Below are positions 49,261-62,055 of a DNA stretch of 64,000 nucleotides, one piece after another. This DNA is from Pyricularia pennisetigena. Lineage: Eukaryota; Ascomycota; Sordariomycetes; Magnaporthales; Pyriculariaceae. The DNA lies in the NCBI RefSeq assembly GCF_004337985.1, contig NC_043742.1:8163136-8227135 (forward strand), in the 5' to 3' direction. Below the pieces are notes generated by a model. The model was given only the letters and a program-made list of their open reading frames with translations, was not told where the DNA came from and made no database searches. Numbering within the stretch: the first letter of the stretch is position 1; every line of letters starts with the position of its first letter. Position numbers and translations under genes: made by a program.

Positions 49261-50341
49261 GGCCCAGACACCTAATGATTATCGACAAATGTTTGCACAT
49301 ACCAAAGCGCCAGATTTAAGCAGATAATAATCGCTTCAATAGATCTTGTGAGTAGAATGGTCAAGGTTTGAGGACGGAACTTTATGAGTTGATTATAACA
49401 AAAGAACGGAGAAAGAACTAATGGACAAATTCACATGCACCAAACCACAAATACAGCCTTCTATCGATATTAATTATTTTTGTTTGCTTCCACTCTGTAA
49501 TTCAACCTGGAGTGTCGGTACAGCAATACCCATTGGGACTAATATTGAGCACGTGCTTACATGTAGCAATGAATCTCGGGTAAGCATATATGAACGACTG
49601 CAAAAGGAAAGAAATATCTGGAAACCAACGAAATTGTGACTGGCAAATTTAATCTGGTGAGTTGGAATTGGCAGGTACCGAGCATGTTTTCAATTCTTCT
49701 TCTTCTTCTGTCAATATTCTGACTCACTCTTCCTGGAAATTTGCAAGGAGGGAATTTGCTTGGTTAGATGATGGTTATTAGATTACCCGAAATGATGTAA
49801 ACCCTAGACGGAAATAGAAAAATCAGGTCATATGACTGGCTACGTATTATAGGCTTGTTAGGATATATCATGTGAATTGCTATGACTAAGGTCAAATGGT
49901 TTCAAAAAACGCACGAGGTTTGCACAAACCCTTGATACCATGCTAGGGGTATACCGAACCATGAATCAAGTCACTATAAATAATGCCCCTTTTTTAGACG
50001 CGATTAGGAAAATGTAAGAATATGTACTAGGTTTATCAGGTTTCAATCATTACATATTTATCTATTTTCTATTCCAACCCAGAGAATTCCTGTCATTTTC
50101 GTTTTAAGCCCACTATTTCCACAACGACAGTCACCAATCACTCATCCAAACTCTTTTAACAGACGACTTTGGTTTCGAGAACACACTTCGTACCTTTTGT
50201 TTACTACAAGACATATCACTTCTACTCTCATTCCTTTTAAGTTTGGCTCTTTTGTCAGGGAGCGTCATTGCCGGCGAAAAAGCACCGCTCATTCCCATAA
50301 AACAGTATATTAACTTATCAAGTTGATTTGTGGCCACCAAA
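49261..50341. other. Normal-composition spacer, no confident gene
   Basis: About 1.1 kb outside the decayed repeats. An open frame at 49421-49639 (+) has no motif. A (CTT) microsatellite lies near 49697. It probably includes promoter sequence for whatever is encoded at 50342. Confidence 0.4.
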
Positions 50342-50614
50342 ATGATTAAACCAGATTATCACAATTTGGAATGCAGTGGCTTCGTTACGGAGAAATTCGA
50401 TACTTCATTCGGAATAACAGCAAACACCCAGACCGCAGCTAAAGAGTTGGTTAAAAAGTATTTACAGAAGGTCCCGGTTTACGTGCACATTATCGAACTT
50501 TTCGACACCAAGCACAATGATTACGAGCCTGATATGGGCGCGGCGGAAGCAACGGCCTTGACATCGCTGCGGAACCCCAAGATCGACCTACCGGGTTGGG
50601 TATGGACCATTTAG
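50342..50614 (+). CDS. Hypothetical protein, possibly first exon
   Basis: From the ATG at 50342 an open frame of 90 codons reads as a plausible globular protein, without signal peptide or membrane segment (NLECSGFVTEKFDTSFGI near the start). Downstream, frames near 50628-50755 and 50790-50900 also look protein-like (KDQVRVLKTPWKKVKDG; EDGSVSTRRNQNLVTFSQHK), but a run of 24 T at 50760-50783 and no clear splice sites prevent joining them. No family is recognised. It could be a relic. Confidence 0.3.
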   Translation: MIKPDYHNLECSGFVTEKFDTSFGITANTQTAAKELVKKYLQKVPVYVHIIELFDTKHNDYEPDMGAAEATALTSLRNPKIDLPGWVWTI

Positions 50615-52056
50615 TGTTTTCACGTGTTTGGAAATTCAAGGGCAAAATGGAAAATGGAAAAGATCAAGGGCTGTGGGAACTCCCGCCCATGACTATCGCC
50701 AGCGTCAAGGACCAAGTGCGCGTCCTCAAGACACCCTGGAAAAAGGTGAAGGATGGATCTTTTTTTTTTTTTTTTTTTTTTTTGTCAAAGAAGACGGCTC
50801 CGTTTCGACGAGACGGAACCAAAACCTTGTCACGTTCAGCCAGCACAAATCCGACCATATCGCTCAACTCGGCAAGATTTGTCAAAAATTGCGGCGCGGC
50901 GGCGGTCGGGAAGAGTTGGAAGAAGGCTCCTGCTCTTCTTACACCTGCCGCTGCCCCCAGTGGCCGTGCTTCTCTCCGCGCCAGCGCTTCTTCCTAGGGC
51001 CCGCGTCGCGGGGCGGGACATCGACAGTCTGTACGCGCCGCAATTGCGGTCTAGTCTAGTGCGCCTTTTGTGGCTTTTGAACTATAACCACCAGTTTTTC
51101 TTTTTTTTTTGTCAGGGATGATGAAGTGGGCGTGGAAAAGGAGTATTCTCCTGTCACCCCTGAATTGAGATTTTAGGAATACGTTTCCAAGTTGTTGTCA
51201 GTAAGGGTAGCAGATTAATGTCACTTCTGAATCGATCGGCTTTGGTTTATTTATTCGCATTTCTTCGTCAAACCTTGCAATATTAAAAAAACCTAAAAAA
51301 AACTTTCAGCTTTAAAGGGATAATTAGGACGGGCTTTTTTGTCCTTAAAGTTGGATGCAAATCCAGCAGCCTTCACGTTTCCATATTTCACGTTTTCAAC
51401 TGTCCTTGGGATCCAGAATTCGTTTTGCTGGTCAGTTTCCTCGCGAAAACAGCTTCAGTTAAAGCCTCTATTTGCTAATATACAAAGAGAAAAGTCTACT
51501 CCTTAATCAACTATGCCTCCAGCCTCTATCTGGTGAAACTCAATGCCTTCAACTACCGTCAAATGCGCGTCTTGTGGTGTCGAGTTACTCGTCCACCCAA
51601 TCTGGCTGTCCTTTCGTATCCACATATAAATAAAGTGTGAGTTCACTCTGAGATTGGAAAATTGCAGAGTCCACTATTTCATTTTTGTGTCGATCATGCA
51701 GGAAAATATCACTCTCATCAACCTTTGTCTGAACGAAGTTTTTCTTATCTGGATTAAGATTGTTTTTTTTTTCGAATTTGTGGTTTTGTTGCTGGAAACT
51801 ATTGCCTTACTGGGAATTTGCCGCGAAAGTTTCTGTCCGGGCGAGGTTGTTAGTAGTCGTTTGGATGTATGTTCGCCTTTAAAAGTTGACAATCGTCAAA
51901 CAAATCGAATTTTCCAAGTTGTAGGAAAGTTTGTGTGGCTATCGATGACTATTTGAGAGAGTTTTGGCACATATTCGAATTCTAGTGTTTCTGTTATAGC
52001 CGTGCAGTCAGAACCTGCCAGTGCGCGTATAAAGTATGTGTGGAATAGGGAATAAT
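50615..52056. other. Normal-composition region, gene content unclear
   Basis: Contains the T24 tract (50760-50783) and a GC-richer block to about 51060 that may hold exons of the preceding gene. 51100-52050 has only short frames; the one at 51654-51956 (+) is partly hydrophobic and unsupported. Confidence 0.35.
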
Positions 52057-52197
52057 TAGTCTCAGGGCTCATCCTAGAACGAACGCTCCGCAATCGATCC
52101 ACTTCGTTCGCTTCGCTCCACTTTGTGGCTCAATTGCGGCGTTGGTTGTACCTGTGGGTCAGGTCCACCCAACGATCGCGCTCGTTCTAGTCTGGGG
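52057..52197. mobile_element. Mutator-like end, GGGCTCAT type, truncated
   Basis: Starts TAGTCTCAGGGCTCAT, then shares CACTTCGTTCGCTTCGCTCC and the CCTGTGGGTC block with the left end at 20431. It is cut after 141 bp by the next element end. No matching second end was seen. Confidence 0.65.
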
Positions 52198-52400
52198 TAG
52201 TCTCAGTGCTCAGACTAGACCCCCCTGCTTCGCAGTGGGGACCGAGCGCTCCATATACCTTTCAGCCACATGGCTTTTCGACCAATTATATTGGCCGAAA
52301 AATCGCGCTCGTTCTGATCTAAAAACATCTTATCGTATTTCGCCGTTTATAGCGGTACCACCAATAAAATACCCAATATTGCAATATCGCCAAGCACTAT
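52198..52400. mobile_element. Mutator-like end, TGCTCAGAC type, of a longer element
   Basis: Starts TAGTCTCAGTGCTCAGACTA and matches the left end at 19994 through the CGCCGTTTATAGCGG box. It then follows the inner sequence of the element near 22030-22130, read inverted, to about 52400. The other end was not found, so the element may extend to the right. Confidence 0.65.
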
Positions 52401-55400
52401 TCCCCCGATATATAAAAAAACAAAAGAATTTTATTACCATATTATATATTTACGCATATTAACCTTTATTCGATGTATTATTAACCCAAATAAAACCCGA
52501 ATCCAATTATAGAAAATATATTTTCGATAATATTAATAAATATACCCGAAAAAATTTCCTATCCGCGTAATTTATAACCCAATATTTTACGTCCGACCTA
52601 ATTTTATTACCTCCATTAATATCGCAATTATTTTTATTTTTATCGTCATCGCAATTACCATCGCCCAATTTATATTCGAAAATAAGTAGGATTTTAAACT
52701 TTTTTTACTTAATTAAAAACAATTACTAAAAAAATCCGAATCCGAAACGGAAATAAACACCGAAACCAGATTTGTTCGCGAAATTATCAAATTTTGGCGT
52801 AACGGTTGCCGACGCACCAATTTTACGCAATTTATCCACGTTTAAATAATAACGGTAAATTTTTACGAAATTGCCCGATTTACCCTATCGCGAATAATTT
52901 TTTTTAAAAATATATAACGAAATTTTTAAATCCCAAAACGTTTACGGGTTAATAGGGTTAAATACCGTTTTAATAATAAATTTTTTGCGTTTATTAAAAC
53001 CGATTTTTTGCGCAGGGAATTGTAACAATTAATATAGTATTTACGTTTTTTTAACCGGTTCGAGCCCATAAATTTCCAATTTTCGGGAATAAAAGATTAT
53101 ACCGTTAAAAACGTAAGTAATGTAAATTCGTTTAATAAAAATTCGATACGTTTACCCAGGAAATCCCGTCCAAAACTCCAATATGATGTAAATTTATATT
53201 TTTATTATTATTGCATTCCAGGGGTTACCGCCCATTTTATTTATTTTTAAAAATATCGAACTGTTATGGATTCGTGCCTAAGGCACGTATCACGTCATAA
53301 GATATAAAAGCGGGTCAGGGATAATATATAAAGGGAAAAACACTACCACGACCCGGATATACACCTTTTCCTTCCTTCTCTCCCCAGCGTTAGTAATAAT
53401 ACCAACAAGGATACTTAACGGTCCCTAGGCCGCTGGCTTACCTTATAACACGAACGTGGTATACCTGGAACCAAATATTTTTTAAAAGCCATAAACCCCC
53501 CAACCTTAAAAGATTAACGCGTTATATTAATATCAGTAATTTTAACTTACGGATATTCCCCACAAAAAAGAAACTAATCATTACGCGCATTCGCGTTATA
53601 CGTGATAAATAATGGAATTCCACGACGTATTATAAACACGCTATCCGGGTTTAAAATATGTTTATTTTATATAATTATAAAACGGTAAATTAAACAATTT
53701 ATTACCGTCACCCGAATGCGTTATTAACAATGCTTATATTTATATTTGGTTTTTACCGTGAACAGCAATAATAATTATTTATATTTATATTTATCTAAAT
53801 ATATATTAATATAAAAATAAGTTTCAAAAAAATCGTTTGTAACCTAATATTGATTTCGTATATAATAATTTCAAATTTTTGGATAAGGTGTAGAATTTGA
53901 AATATGGAAAACGTAACCGAATGCAACAGTTAACATCGTATTTCTTTATATTAACGCCAGAATTTAAGCGATATACGCAATTTCAATAATATATTACCGT
54001 AGTTTTCCGCCAAAAATGGTTACAAACGGCCGCCTTTTTACAATATCCGGACACCAATTACGAAAGCGCCATATATTATATAATGCACCAAATTTGAGGC
54101 TGTTTATTCCCCAACCGCCTATATACGCCTAAAATAATCCCATTATACCTTACCTTCGCACGAATTACATTAACCTTTTACTTTATCCAAACCCCCGCCA
54201 TTACCGAAAACGAAGAAAATATGCAAAAATTATCCAAATCCACGAAATCCTTTTCAAACGTTTTTTAAACCTATTCCCCGATTATCTCGGCTATTTTTCC
54301 GTCCTGTTCCTCGTTTATAGGGATTAAAAAACAACGTTATATATCCGTACCATTTGAAAAATTTATATTTAATTATCCCACCCTGTTAACAAAAAATAAT
54401 GGATATTACCCGTACGAACATTTTTCCATATCGAACTTAGTCTTGTTTACGAATTATAGCAACATTACGCGCCTATTATATCCATAAATATAATAAGTTT
54501 AAAAAAACATAACCGGTTAAAAAAAATAAAAAAAAGTTTTACCACGTTTTACGGTTTTTATAAAATTTATTCCGGTCCCGCATTTTGTATATGATAAGTG
54601 CTATTTTAATCCACAACGGATTATTGGAAAAGAATTAGATATTTAAAAATGCCCTGGAAAAAGCTTTTACCGTTATATCATATAATATTTATATTGCCGT
54701 GGTAAACCGTATTTACAGTAAAACTTTCGTTAGTTATATTAACGTTTTAATAGGCATTGGATTATAAAATATAAAACCCAAAATTAATATCCCTTTCCGC
54801 ACGCAACGCCGTTATTTGCAAATAATTAACTTTTTATAAATAATAATAAGCGCGTTCCATTAAGGAAATTACGGCGTATTGGAAACTATAGTGCCGCATT
54901 TGGTCCTATTTATTTCACGGTTGCAAAACAAGAAATTATAGCTTTGAAATACTATATTTAATTTGGTTATTACGACCAAAAATGACAAATTAACCGCTGC
55001 GGACCGGAGTTTTAAAATTAACGTTCGTAAATTGTACCACGGCCGGAAATATATTTAAACCGGTAAACCTGATAATTCAATATATTAATAAGGGTTTCGT
55101 TATAAATATTAAAAATAACCGCAATTCTAAGTACGATTTGCGAAAAGTATTCCTAAATTTTGCAGCGATGGGGCCAATCGCAATAACGGTGCGTAAAATA
55201 TTGGAAAATATCGCCCGTATACGTATTAATAGCAAACACCATATAATATTAACCAATTAAAATATAATCTATTATACGTATTTAATATACCAAAATGGTT
55301 GGGGAAGCGAAAAAACCGAGGTAATACCCAATTTCGACTTCGACGGCCGCGATTTACTATATTTGGGTTTAAAAAGACTAATAGGCCACAAATTGGAAGC

Positions 55401-56450
55401 ATTTAATTAAAAAGTAGTGCGCCCCAGTAACGTGTTGTTTTAAGCGGATATTAAAAAAACAGGGACAAATTCAAGAAAGGATATAACCGGATAAACGACT
55501 TAAATAGTAATAATATAATTGATACCGAAAAAGATTTGCTAGACGGAGTATACGAAAAATCCGACGGAAAAAGCGTATAAAATTTAAAATAATAAAAGGC
55601 AAATTACGCAAACCAACGCGGGCAAAAGCGAAAATCGTTCTATTATAAAAGAAAGTTAATAAACGAATAACGGTAATTTTACCCGCGAATAACGGAGGCA
55701 AAACGGCGTCCGTAAAACCAGTAAATAGAAACAAACAAATACCAATTGTAAATTTGGCTTAAAATTTAAAACGAGGTATAATTTCCTCTAGAATCCTCCG
55801 TATAAATAACCCGTTTCCGATCCATCTTTTAACCCAAATAAACTATATCCTTTATCCACCGCCAATTGTAAGTCCAGGAAAAGAAATCCTAAGAATAACC
55901 GTTATTATAACATTTTATTAATTATAAATAGTAAATCAATTAAACCGTATCCTAATAGTAACAGTTATTTCAATAATATATATATAAAACCCCTAACTTC
56001 CTAGCATTAAACCCCAAAACAAAACAAAACAAAAAATCCCAAACCGATTAAAAAGGACGAAAACGTTTGGTAACGTTAAATATTTTTTTTTAAAAAGTGC
56101 GTTTGTCAGCGCCACGCCTCTTTTTCCGAACTGGGGTCGCGGTAAACAATCCAAACACCGAATCGTTTTATTCGTTATTTTTTTCCGAAATAAATATGCA
56201 AGGTTTCTTTAGCGAATCGAATGTAAATTCACCGTAATCGAAGCCAAAATCGATAAATAAAAAAAACAGAGTAACGACCGCCAGAAAGTCCGCGTTATTA
56301 TTACCAAAAATACCCTTTTTAAACGGTGTATTGGTTTCCCGGCGTTTAATAACCCAAAAACCAAAATCCCTTATTAGGGCCCCGATAATCCGCGCGGTCG
56401 CGGTTTCGTCGTAAAATGCATCGCTGTTTTTAATCTATGTTATTTATTTA
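52401..56450 (+). pseudogene. Long decayed repeat-encoded protein, family not recognised
   Basis: Plus-strand protein-like blocks survive in shifting frames, best at about 54640-55400. Recognisable pieces include RRYLQIINFL, NYGVLETIVPHLVLF, RKLYHGRKYI, then SKHHIILTN, YLIYQNGWGSEK and FDFDGRDLLYLGLKRL. A basic, Lys/Arg-rich stretch follows at 55500-55730. The density of stops and the TA-rich codons fit RIP. It lies directly downstream of a Mutator-like end, so it may be part of a larger relative of the 1.8-kb elements. I cannot identify a DDE or zinc-finger motif, and another repeat class is possible. A solo LTR at 53262-53450 interrupts it. Confidence 0.45.
53262..53450 (+). repeat. Short solo LTR (189 bp), 5-bp TSD
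   Basis: Begins TGTTATGGATTCGTGCC and ends GCTTACCTTATAACA, with a TATAAAAGCGGG box near its centre. It is flanked by CGAAC on both sides (53257-53261, 53451-53455). It is a different family from the other LTRs in the window and less decayed than its surroundings, so it is a later arrival. Confidence 0.85.
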
Positions 56451-57072
56451 AATATAAACCCCTAATCTATAGTAGCGAAATTAAGATAAGGCGAATATAT
56501 ATGATTAATATAATGAATAAAGGTATAACGGGCACCATTTTAATCCTGGTATTGGTATTTAATGTAAATTGGATTCAAGGTTAAAATAAAAACTAACGTT
56601 TTTTCGACCAAGTCCTATTTTTTTGAACTGTTTGAAAATATTTAATATAAGCATTAGAGTTAGGCGCAAATAAAATTCGCCTATACGGCGCGTCCTATTA
56701 AAATAAAAGGTATTAAAATGCTGGGGGTTTTACTATCCAAACGAAACAGTAAAATGGCCAGGAAAATATAATTACCATTACCTTATACGCCAGGAATTGT
56801 TTGATAGTTGGAAATTGGATAATTGTAGGGAAACGTATACGCGTAGCGTATTTAAATAATATTGATTATATATTATTAACGGCCGGAAGAGTAGAAAAGG
56901 GGGCATAAACCTTCCAAAATATGCGATTTTATACCCAATCGAAAAAGGTACCTCGCATTTCGAAAATGCGCCAAATAATAAGTCTGTTTTAATCTAACCG
57001 AATCAAACGATTACAAATTTGCAATTATACATTAACATTCCACATCAAAGGGATAATAATATTAATGCAACA
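56451..57072. other. AT-rich repeat-like spacer
   Basis: TA-rich sequence with no recognisable coding block or repeat end. It runs up to the copia LTR at 57073. Confidence 0.4.
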
Positions 57073-57630
57073 TGATAACAATATGGGTTGCTAACAGGGG
57101 TTTAGGCATTAACCTAGGTGCGGCGTGGTGCTAGTTGCGGTGTAAAAGCCTGTAATTACAGGGCTTAAATGCATTAAATTGTTCACTAATTTTGGGATTA
57201 ATAGATTTAATTCATTGGTGGGGGAGATTTTGCTTTATCTCCCTTATATACTTTCCGACATCGAAATGGGGGTCCGCACCCCGTAAAGGGTTCCGGTGCC
57301 GCACACGATTTTCCGAAAAATTATTTTGTATGCGTTGTTGAAAAAATCACCCTTATTTCCATATAAACCAATTTTGGGTTCGCATTAATTTGCTGATTTG
57401 GTAAAAATTTTAACCCGATATAAAATAGTTAATTCGTAAATACAGGGTGGGTATTAAACCCGGTAGAGGGTTAAACCTTATTCGCTAATTTTAAATCGCA
57501 ATTCCTGCAACATATAAAATATAATAAAAAATCCGACAGCCCCAACAACCCCATTTCCACATTATTTACTGTGGTTTATATATAAATTAAAATGGACCTA
57601 TTATATATTAAATAACGCATTTAATTAACA
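57073..57630 (-). repeat. 3' LTR of copia copy 3
   Basis: 558 bp aligned with the other family LTRs. The lower border reads TGATAACAATATGG (first bases altered from TGTTAACA) and the upper border TTAATTAACA. G-tract sequence follows on the inner side. Confidence 0.85.
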
Positions 57631-58518
57631 CCCCCTTTTTTACTATTACTTACATAAAATCGGAAAAGAAAAGTATATAAAAATAAAACCTTAAAAAAAA
57701 ATCCCCCTTATATCCCAACCCAATTCGAATTCCCGATATAAACCCCCTGGATAATTAAGCCCTTTGTACCGATTTATAACCCCCGAAATGGACGAATTCC
57801 CGAATGGTAAAAAACCCCCAAAATTGTAGTAACCCCCGGATTTAAACCCCCGATTTGCATAGTATTAACCCACGGAATTAATTATTAAACCAGGTAGCTA
57901 ATTTGGTTATTCGTTTGTAATAATCCAAATTAGGCATATTATATAAGGTATTTCCAATACGCAAATCGCCCAAAACACGAGCTTTTCAATTCTAATTCAA
58001 CTTTGGGTATAAGGGCGGTATAAATTGTTGATTAATTAACCTGTACAAAGTTAATTCGGGTACTACGGCCGGTATTAGGTTACAAAATTGTAATATTTGC
58101 AAATAAAGGAAATGTAATGGGTAATTAACTAACGAATTAATTAAATAATACTTTAAGGTTTAATAGGTAAATATTAAGCTTTTAGGGGTTTAAACCCAGT
58201 AAATTCTAAAAAGACCTTATAAATTGGAAGCGTTAGGGGCTTTATTAGGCCATTAGAGGGTATTTGTTTGGATTCCAGGTATTTTAGGGTTATTAATCCT
58301 TTTGTAATTAACTCCCGTACGTAATGAAATTTTAATGACGTATATTTAATACGTTAATGGTGCGTAGGGCTATATGCGCTAGCTATAAAGTTTGTATTAT
58401 TTCCAAATATTATAATAGGGCCTTTTATAGGTAGTCCAATTTTTATAAATAAATTTTTAAACCACTTTGCTTTACGTAAGGCTTCCGCTAAAGCATCGGT
58501 TTCGGTTTTTGGAATATT

Positions 58519-58788
58519 TTAAACTATAATATTAGCTTTTTTGCATTTCCACGTTATAAGGTCCCCAAGTAGGGTATACAAATATCCGTAGATGAATTTT
58601 AAATCTTCCGTAGCCCCGGCAAAATTGCTATCACTAAAACCCAATAATTTAAGGCTTTTAAAACCCCTTATTAGAAAATTTGGTGGTAATTCGGCTTTGA
58701 ATATTTTATTTCCGTAAGGAATAAATAAGGATTTAATACCCGCTAAATAACGTAATAGGTTTTTAACTGCCGTTAAATGGATTTTCAT
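58519..58788 (-). pseudogene. Copia RNase H fragment (copy 3)
   Basis: This 89-codon frame reads HLTAVKNLLRYLAGIKSLFI, LLGFSDSNFAGA and SIYGYLYTLLG-like blocks, the standard copia RNase H pattern (KRILRYLxGT, GYSDADWAG, SGYxFxLxG). The first catalytic Asp of SD-x-N-F-AG survives. The frame is truncated by stops on both sides. Confidence 0.8.
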
Positions 58789-59160
58789 AGTTTTTATTAA
58801 AAAACATGAAAGCCACTAAACCGCAAAACCAAAATTTGGGCGCGTTAATAATACTAAATACATAAAAATGCCGATAATACGCTATAATAATTCAACTTCC
58901 AGCGCATTTACGGGTTTACCCCCGCTATATTTTAGCAGACCCGGTTGTAAAGGAATAAATATAAATTTGCAATCAGCTGATCCGAAAGTTGTTAATATTT
59001 CCCCTATATATTAACTTGAATAGAGCCAAATAAGCGTTCAAACCTACCCTTTATAATTTAAATGCCTTAAAAATAGGTTGCAGGGCCCCTGTTTTTCAAC
59101 GCGTATACCTTATTAAAGCGGGCTTTGAAATCCTAAATATAATGCGATTGAGGATTTATT

Positions 59161-59776
59161 AGCAGGTAATCGTTTATAAAAATAACGATAAAATATTTGG
59201 ATTTAACGTTATAAAAAACAGCGGGATTAAACATTAATGCTTTAAAACCTTTTTTCAAAAATAGTGTTTTAAATTTGTTTTACCATTTTTTTGGACCCTG
59301 TTTCAAACCGTATAACGCCTTTTCCAACTGTATAACCTGCAACCTTTTCGGATTATAACCCATTGCCATTAAGATTTTAGCGGTAATAAAGGTGCAAATT
59401 TTGGCCCATTCGTTAAAACCCTTTGAAATTTGCAAATATATATTTACGTCGGTAAGGTTATTAATTAAAAACGCACCGATAAAATCGATTTGTTTTATTT
59501 CCCAATTTTATGCATTAGCTATAGTTAAAACATACGCCAGGTAAATAGTATATTAGTGTTAGCAAAAGTTTCGATATAATTTACGCTTTCAACCTGTAAA
59601 AAACCCCTAATAACAAACCTAACTTTACATTTCATAAATTTATTATTTTTATCTTTTTTTAATTTGAAAACCGGCCGGGTGAAAACGAGTTTACGGCCTG
59701 TAGGCATTTTAATTTTAAAGATAAAACGGAAGGTTTTTGCAGTAACGATTTGGTCGAATTCAAACGTTAAAACCAT
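59161..59776 (-). pseudogene. Copia reverse transcriptase fragment (copy 3)
   Basis: The open part at 59525-59776 contains MPTGRKLVFTRPVFKLKKDK and VRFVIRGFLQVESVNYIETF, matching copia RT (xGRKxIxxxWVFKxKxD; ARLVARGFxQxxGxDYxETF). Farther along, about 59170-59190, the metal-binding box reads FINDYL where YVDDML is usual. Stops separate the pieces. Confidence 0.8.
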
Positions 59777-60235
59777 TAACCATTCAGAATTTTCCAGGTT
59801 ATTTAAGGCCTATTAGTAGCTATTTAGTTCCCCATTTTTAATGGGCTTTTTTATTTTCTTTGCGGTTTGCAAATAAAAATAGTATACGTAATTTATATCC
59901 ATTAAACTCGGGTTTTCGAACTGCGAATTTAACTCCATATTTAATATTTTAGGTGCTGAAAACACCGGAATTTCCATTGTTTTAGATACTGGATTAGGTA
60001 CCGCTACCGTTATAGGTTTTGGGGGGCGAACGGTAGGCTGTACAGGCCTGGCGGGCACTATATTTTCAGGGTTTAAATACCCTGTAACGGGTGGTAACTG
60101 CCCTGTAACCGGTGCTAAATACCCTGTATTTTCAGGGCTTTTTAGGGGATAATTATCCGCTGGAACGCTGTTAATTTCTTTTTCAGGTTCAGAATTAAAA
60201 TCCCCCTTTAACTTTTTATTTTCCCCTTTTGAAAT

Positions 60236-61140
60236 TTATAGCGTTTCCCCTGGAATTACCAAATTTTTAACGTGTATACCCTTCATAATTTTGACGGTAA
60301 AGGTTTTGTATACGGCCCGTTTAGCGGGTGCGTAAATCAACATTGTAAAATTTGATAAATGGGTTAAAAATTGCACCGTTTCGGTGCGGGGAGCCAATTT
60401 ATTAAATTTTTGGCGTTTTTCCAACGGTATAATAGCCTGGTATACAGTACTAATCACCCGAAAATGCCCTAAATTGGGTTTATGCGGTAATCCAGGTTGG
60501 AATTTGGAATAAAATTCCTCGTAGGGTGTTAAATCCCTATAAATTACCGTTATACGGTTAATTAAATCAATTACGGCAGGTAATAAATAATATTATAAAT
60601 ATAATGGTAAACCCGCCGCTATAATAGTAAACCGAAACCTATCCAAAATAACCCTAACGGACCGTTCCGTTAATCCGTTTTGGCCGTGGTTATAGGGATT
60701 CGAAATGCTAAAATTAACACTTTTGTTTGTAAACCAATTTTAAAGGTTTATATTAACCTCGTGCCCCCCATCAAAGTGAAAATTTAAAGGGTAGCACCCG
60801 TACGTAGCTTTTAAAGCCCTAAAAAACCTTTAATAGCCACTTAAACCGTAGGGCCGGCTTTATTTTTCAGTGAGATAAACCACCGAAAACGTGATTTTCG
60901 GTCCATTAATAACAAAAATACGGGTTTTTTGTTGTAAAAATTAGGCTTAAGGGTTACTGTATCACCCTTTGTAAAACCGAAAATATTAGGGGGTATAGGG
61001 AGTGCGACCTTATTTGTACGCTTAATAGAAATGGCTTTAATATAAGCAATATAGGTAATTGCCTTAATTTTGTCGAATTTAGGTAAACCTTTTGTAATTT
61101 TAGCGGTTTTTTTTAGCAATAATAACCTTATATGCCCCAA
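60236..61140 (-). pseudogene. Copia integrase fragments (copy 3)
   Basis: The frame at 60841-61140 covers the pre-integrase region and core start (LLLMDRKSRFRWFISLKNK, like the copia DxxSRYxWxxxLKxKS block). The frame at 60236-60457 covers the C-region. The core between them, with the expected DDE residues, is broken by stops. Confidence 0.7.
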
Positions 61141-61620
61141 ACGCCTGTGCTATAACAGGCTTTTTTAGGCCTGGATTTCGTTACAATTACCTGTAATTCC
61201 GTCTCCTTTAGGGGTTAACCAACCGTCCGTAATCCGTTTTAGGCTTAAAAGGAGGTAATTTACAGGGGCCTGCTCTAAATTCGATAATAAAGGAGGTTTT
61301 AACAACGGATTTCTTATATGGGAAACCCCCTTTTTTTCGGAAATAATCCCTTTTATATTAAGTTGTATAAAAAAGTCACCTAACGGTATGCCGGGCCCAC
61401 GGGGCCCAATTTCACGTGAATTTTCAGGGTTTTTACCGCTAAATTTCTGCGTTACAGGTGAATTTACGGCTATTTCCGTAATTTGCTCGGGATTTGGCTC
61501 TTTCGTTACCGTATTTGTTTCCGGTTCCGAATCGGTGTAAATTTTATAATGTTCGTAATTTTCGGGGTTTATATTATTTAATTTTATTTCTAACGGGGCT
61601 GCGTAGCCCTTTGTAACCCC

Positions 61621-62055
61621 TTATAGTGTTATGCTAAAAGCGGTGCTATATTTACCTATTATATAGGCGTAATTCGAAATGACGTTATTTCGAATAAGAA
61701 TATCGCACCTTTTAACTTTTAAATAAAACGAATATTTAACGGTATTTAAACGTCCCCACGCTTTGCGATTTTTATCGTACAGGGTATTTTTTAATAATAC
61801 CCCCCCTATATTATAATGTATAAGGCCATTAACGATATTTATTCCAAACGAAGGGATATATAAAACGTTATTTAACGTAACCTTTTTAAATTCGTTAGCT
61901 TTTTGGTCGTAACGGACCTGTATTTTTACAGCTCCGGTATTTACAGGTTTAATAGGGCTACCTCCTGTACCGATTTCGACTGTAAAACCGGGGGTATAAT
62001 CGGTAAAAAATTGCTTATGTGCAAAAATATGGTGCGTACTACTTGTATCGTACAT
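61621..62055 (-). pseudogene. Copia aspartic protease region (copy 3)
   Basis: A 144-codon frame starts near the active site (YDTSSTHHI, the D-[ST]-[GS]-A-[TS]-xH pattern of copia proteases) and continues FTVEIGTGG, NNVLYIPSFGINIVN, typical of the region joining protease to the pre-integrase domain. Copy 1 has N in place of the catalytic D (YNTGNTH near 43.5 kb). Confidence 0.75.

Noticed and set aside
50596..51121. Three overlapping plus-strand frames through the T24 tract
   Set aside because: The poly-Phe run comes from a T homopolymer and the frames have mutually exclusive support. At most, parts are exons of an undefined gene.
55471..55734. Hydrophobic minus-strand frame of 87 codons
   Set aside because: It is the antisense of a Lys/Arg-rich plus-strand segment of the decayed repeat; the hydrophobicity is a by-product.
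57780..57860. CRISPR-like or phase-variable repeat array from the regular C-runs
   Set aside because: These are short mononucleotide tracts in a eukaryotic retrotransposon, not spaced identical repeats.
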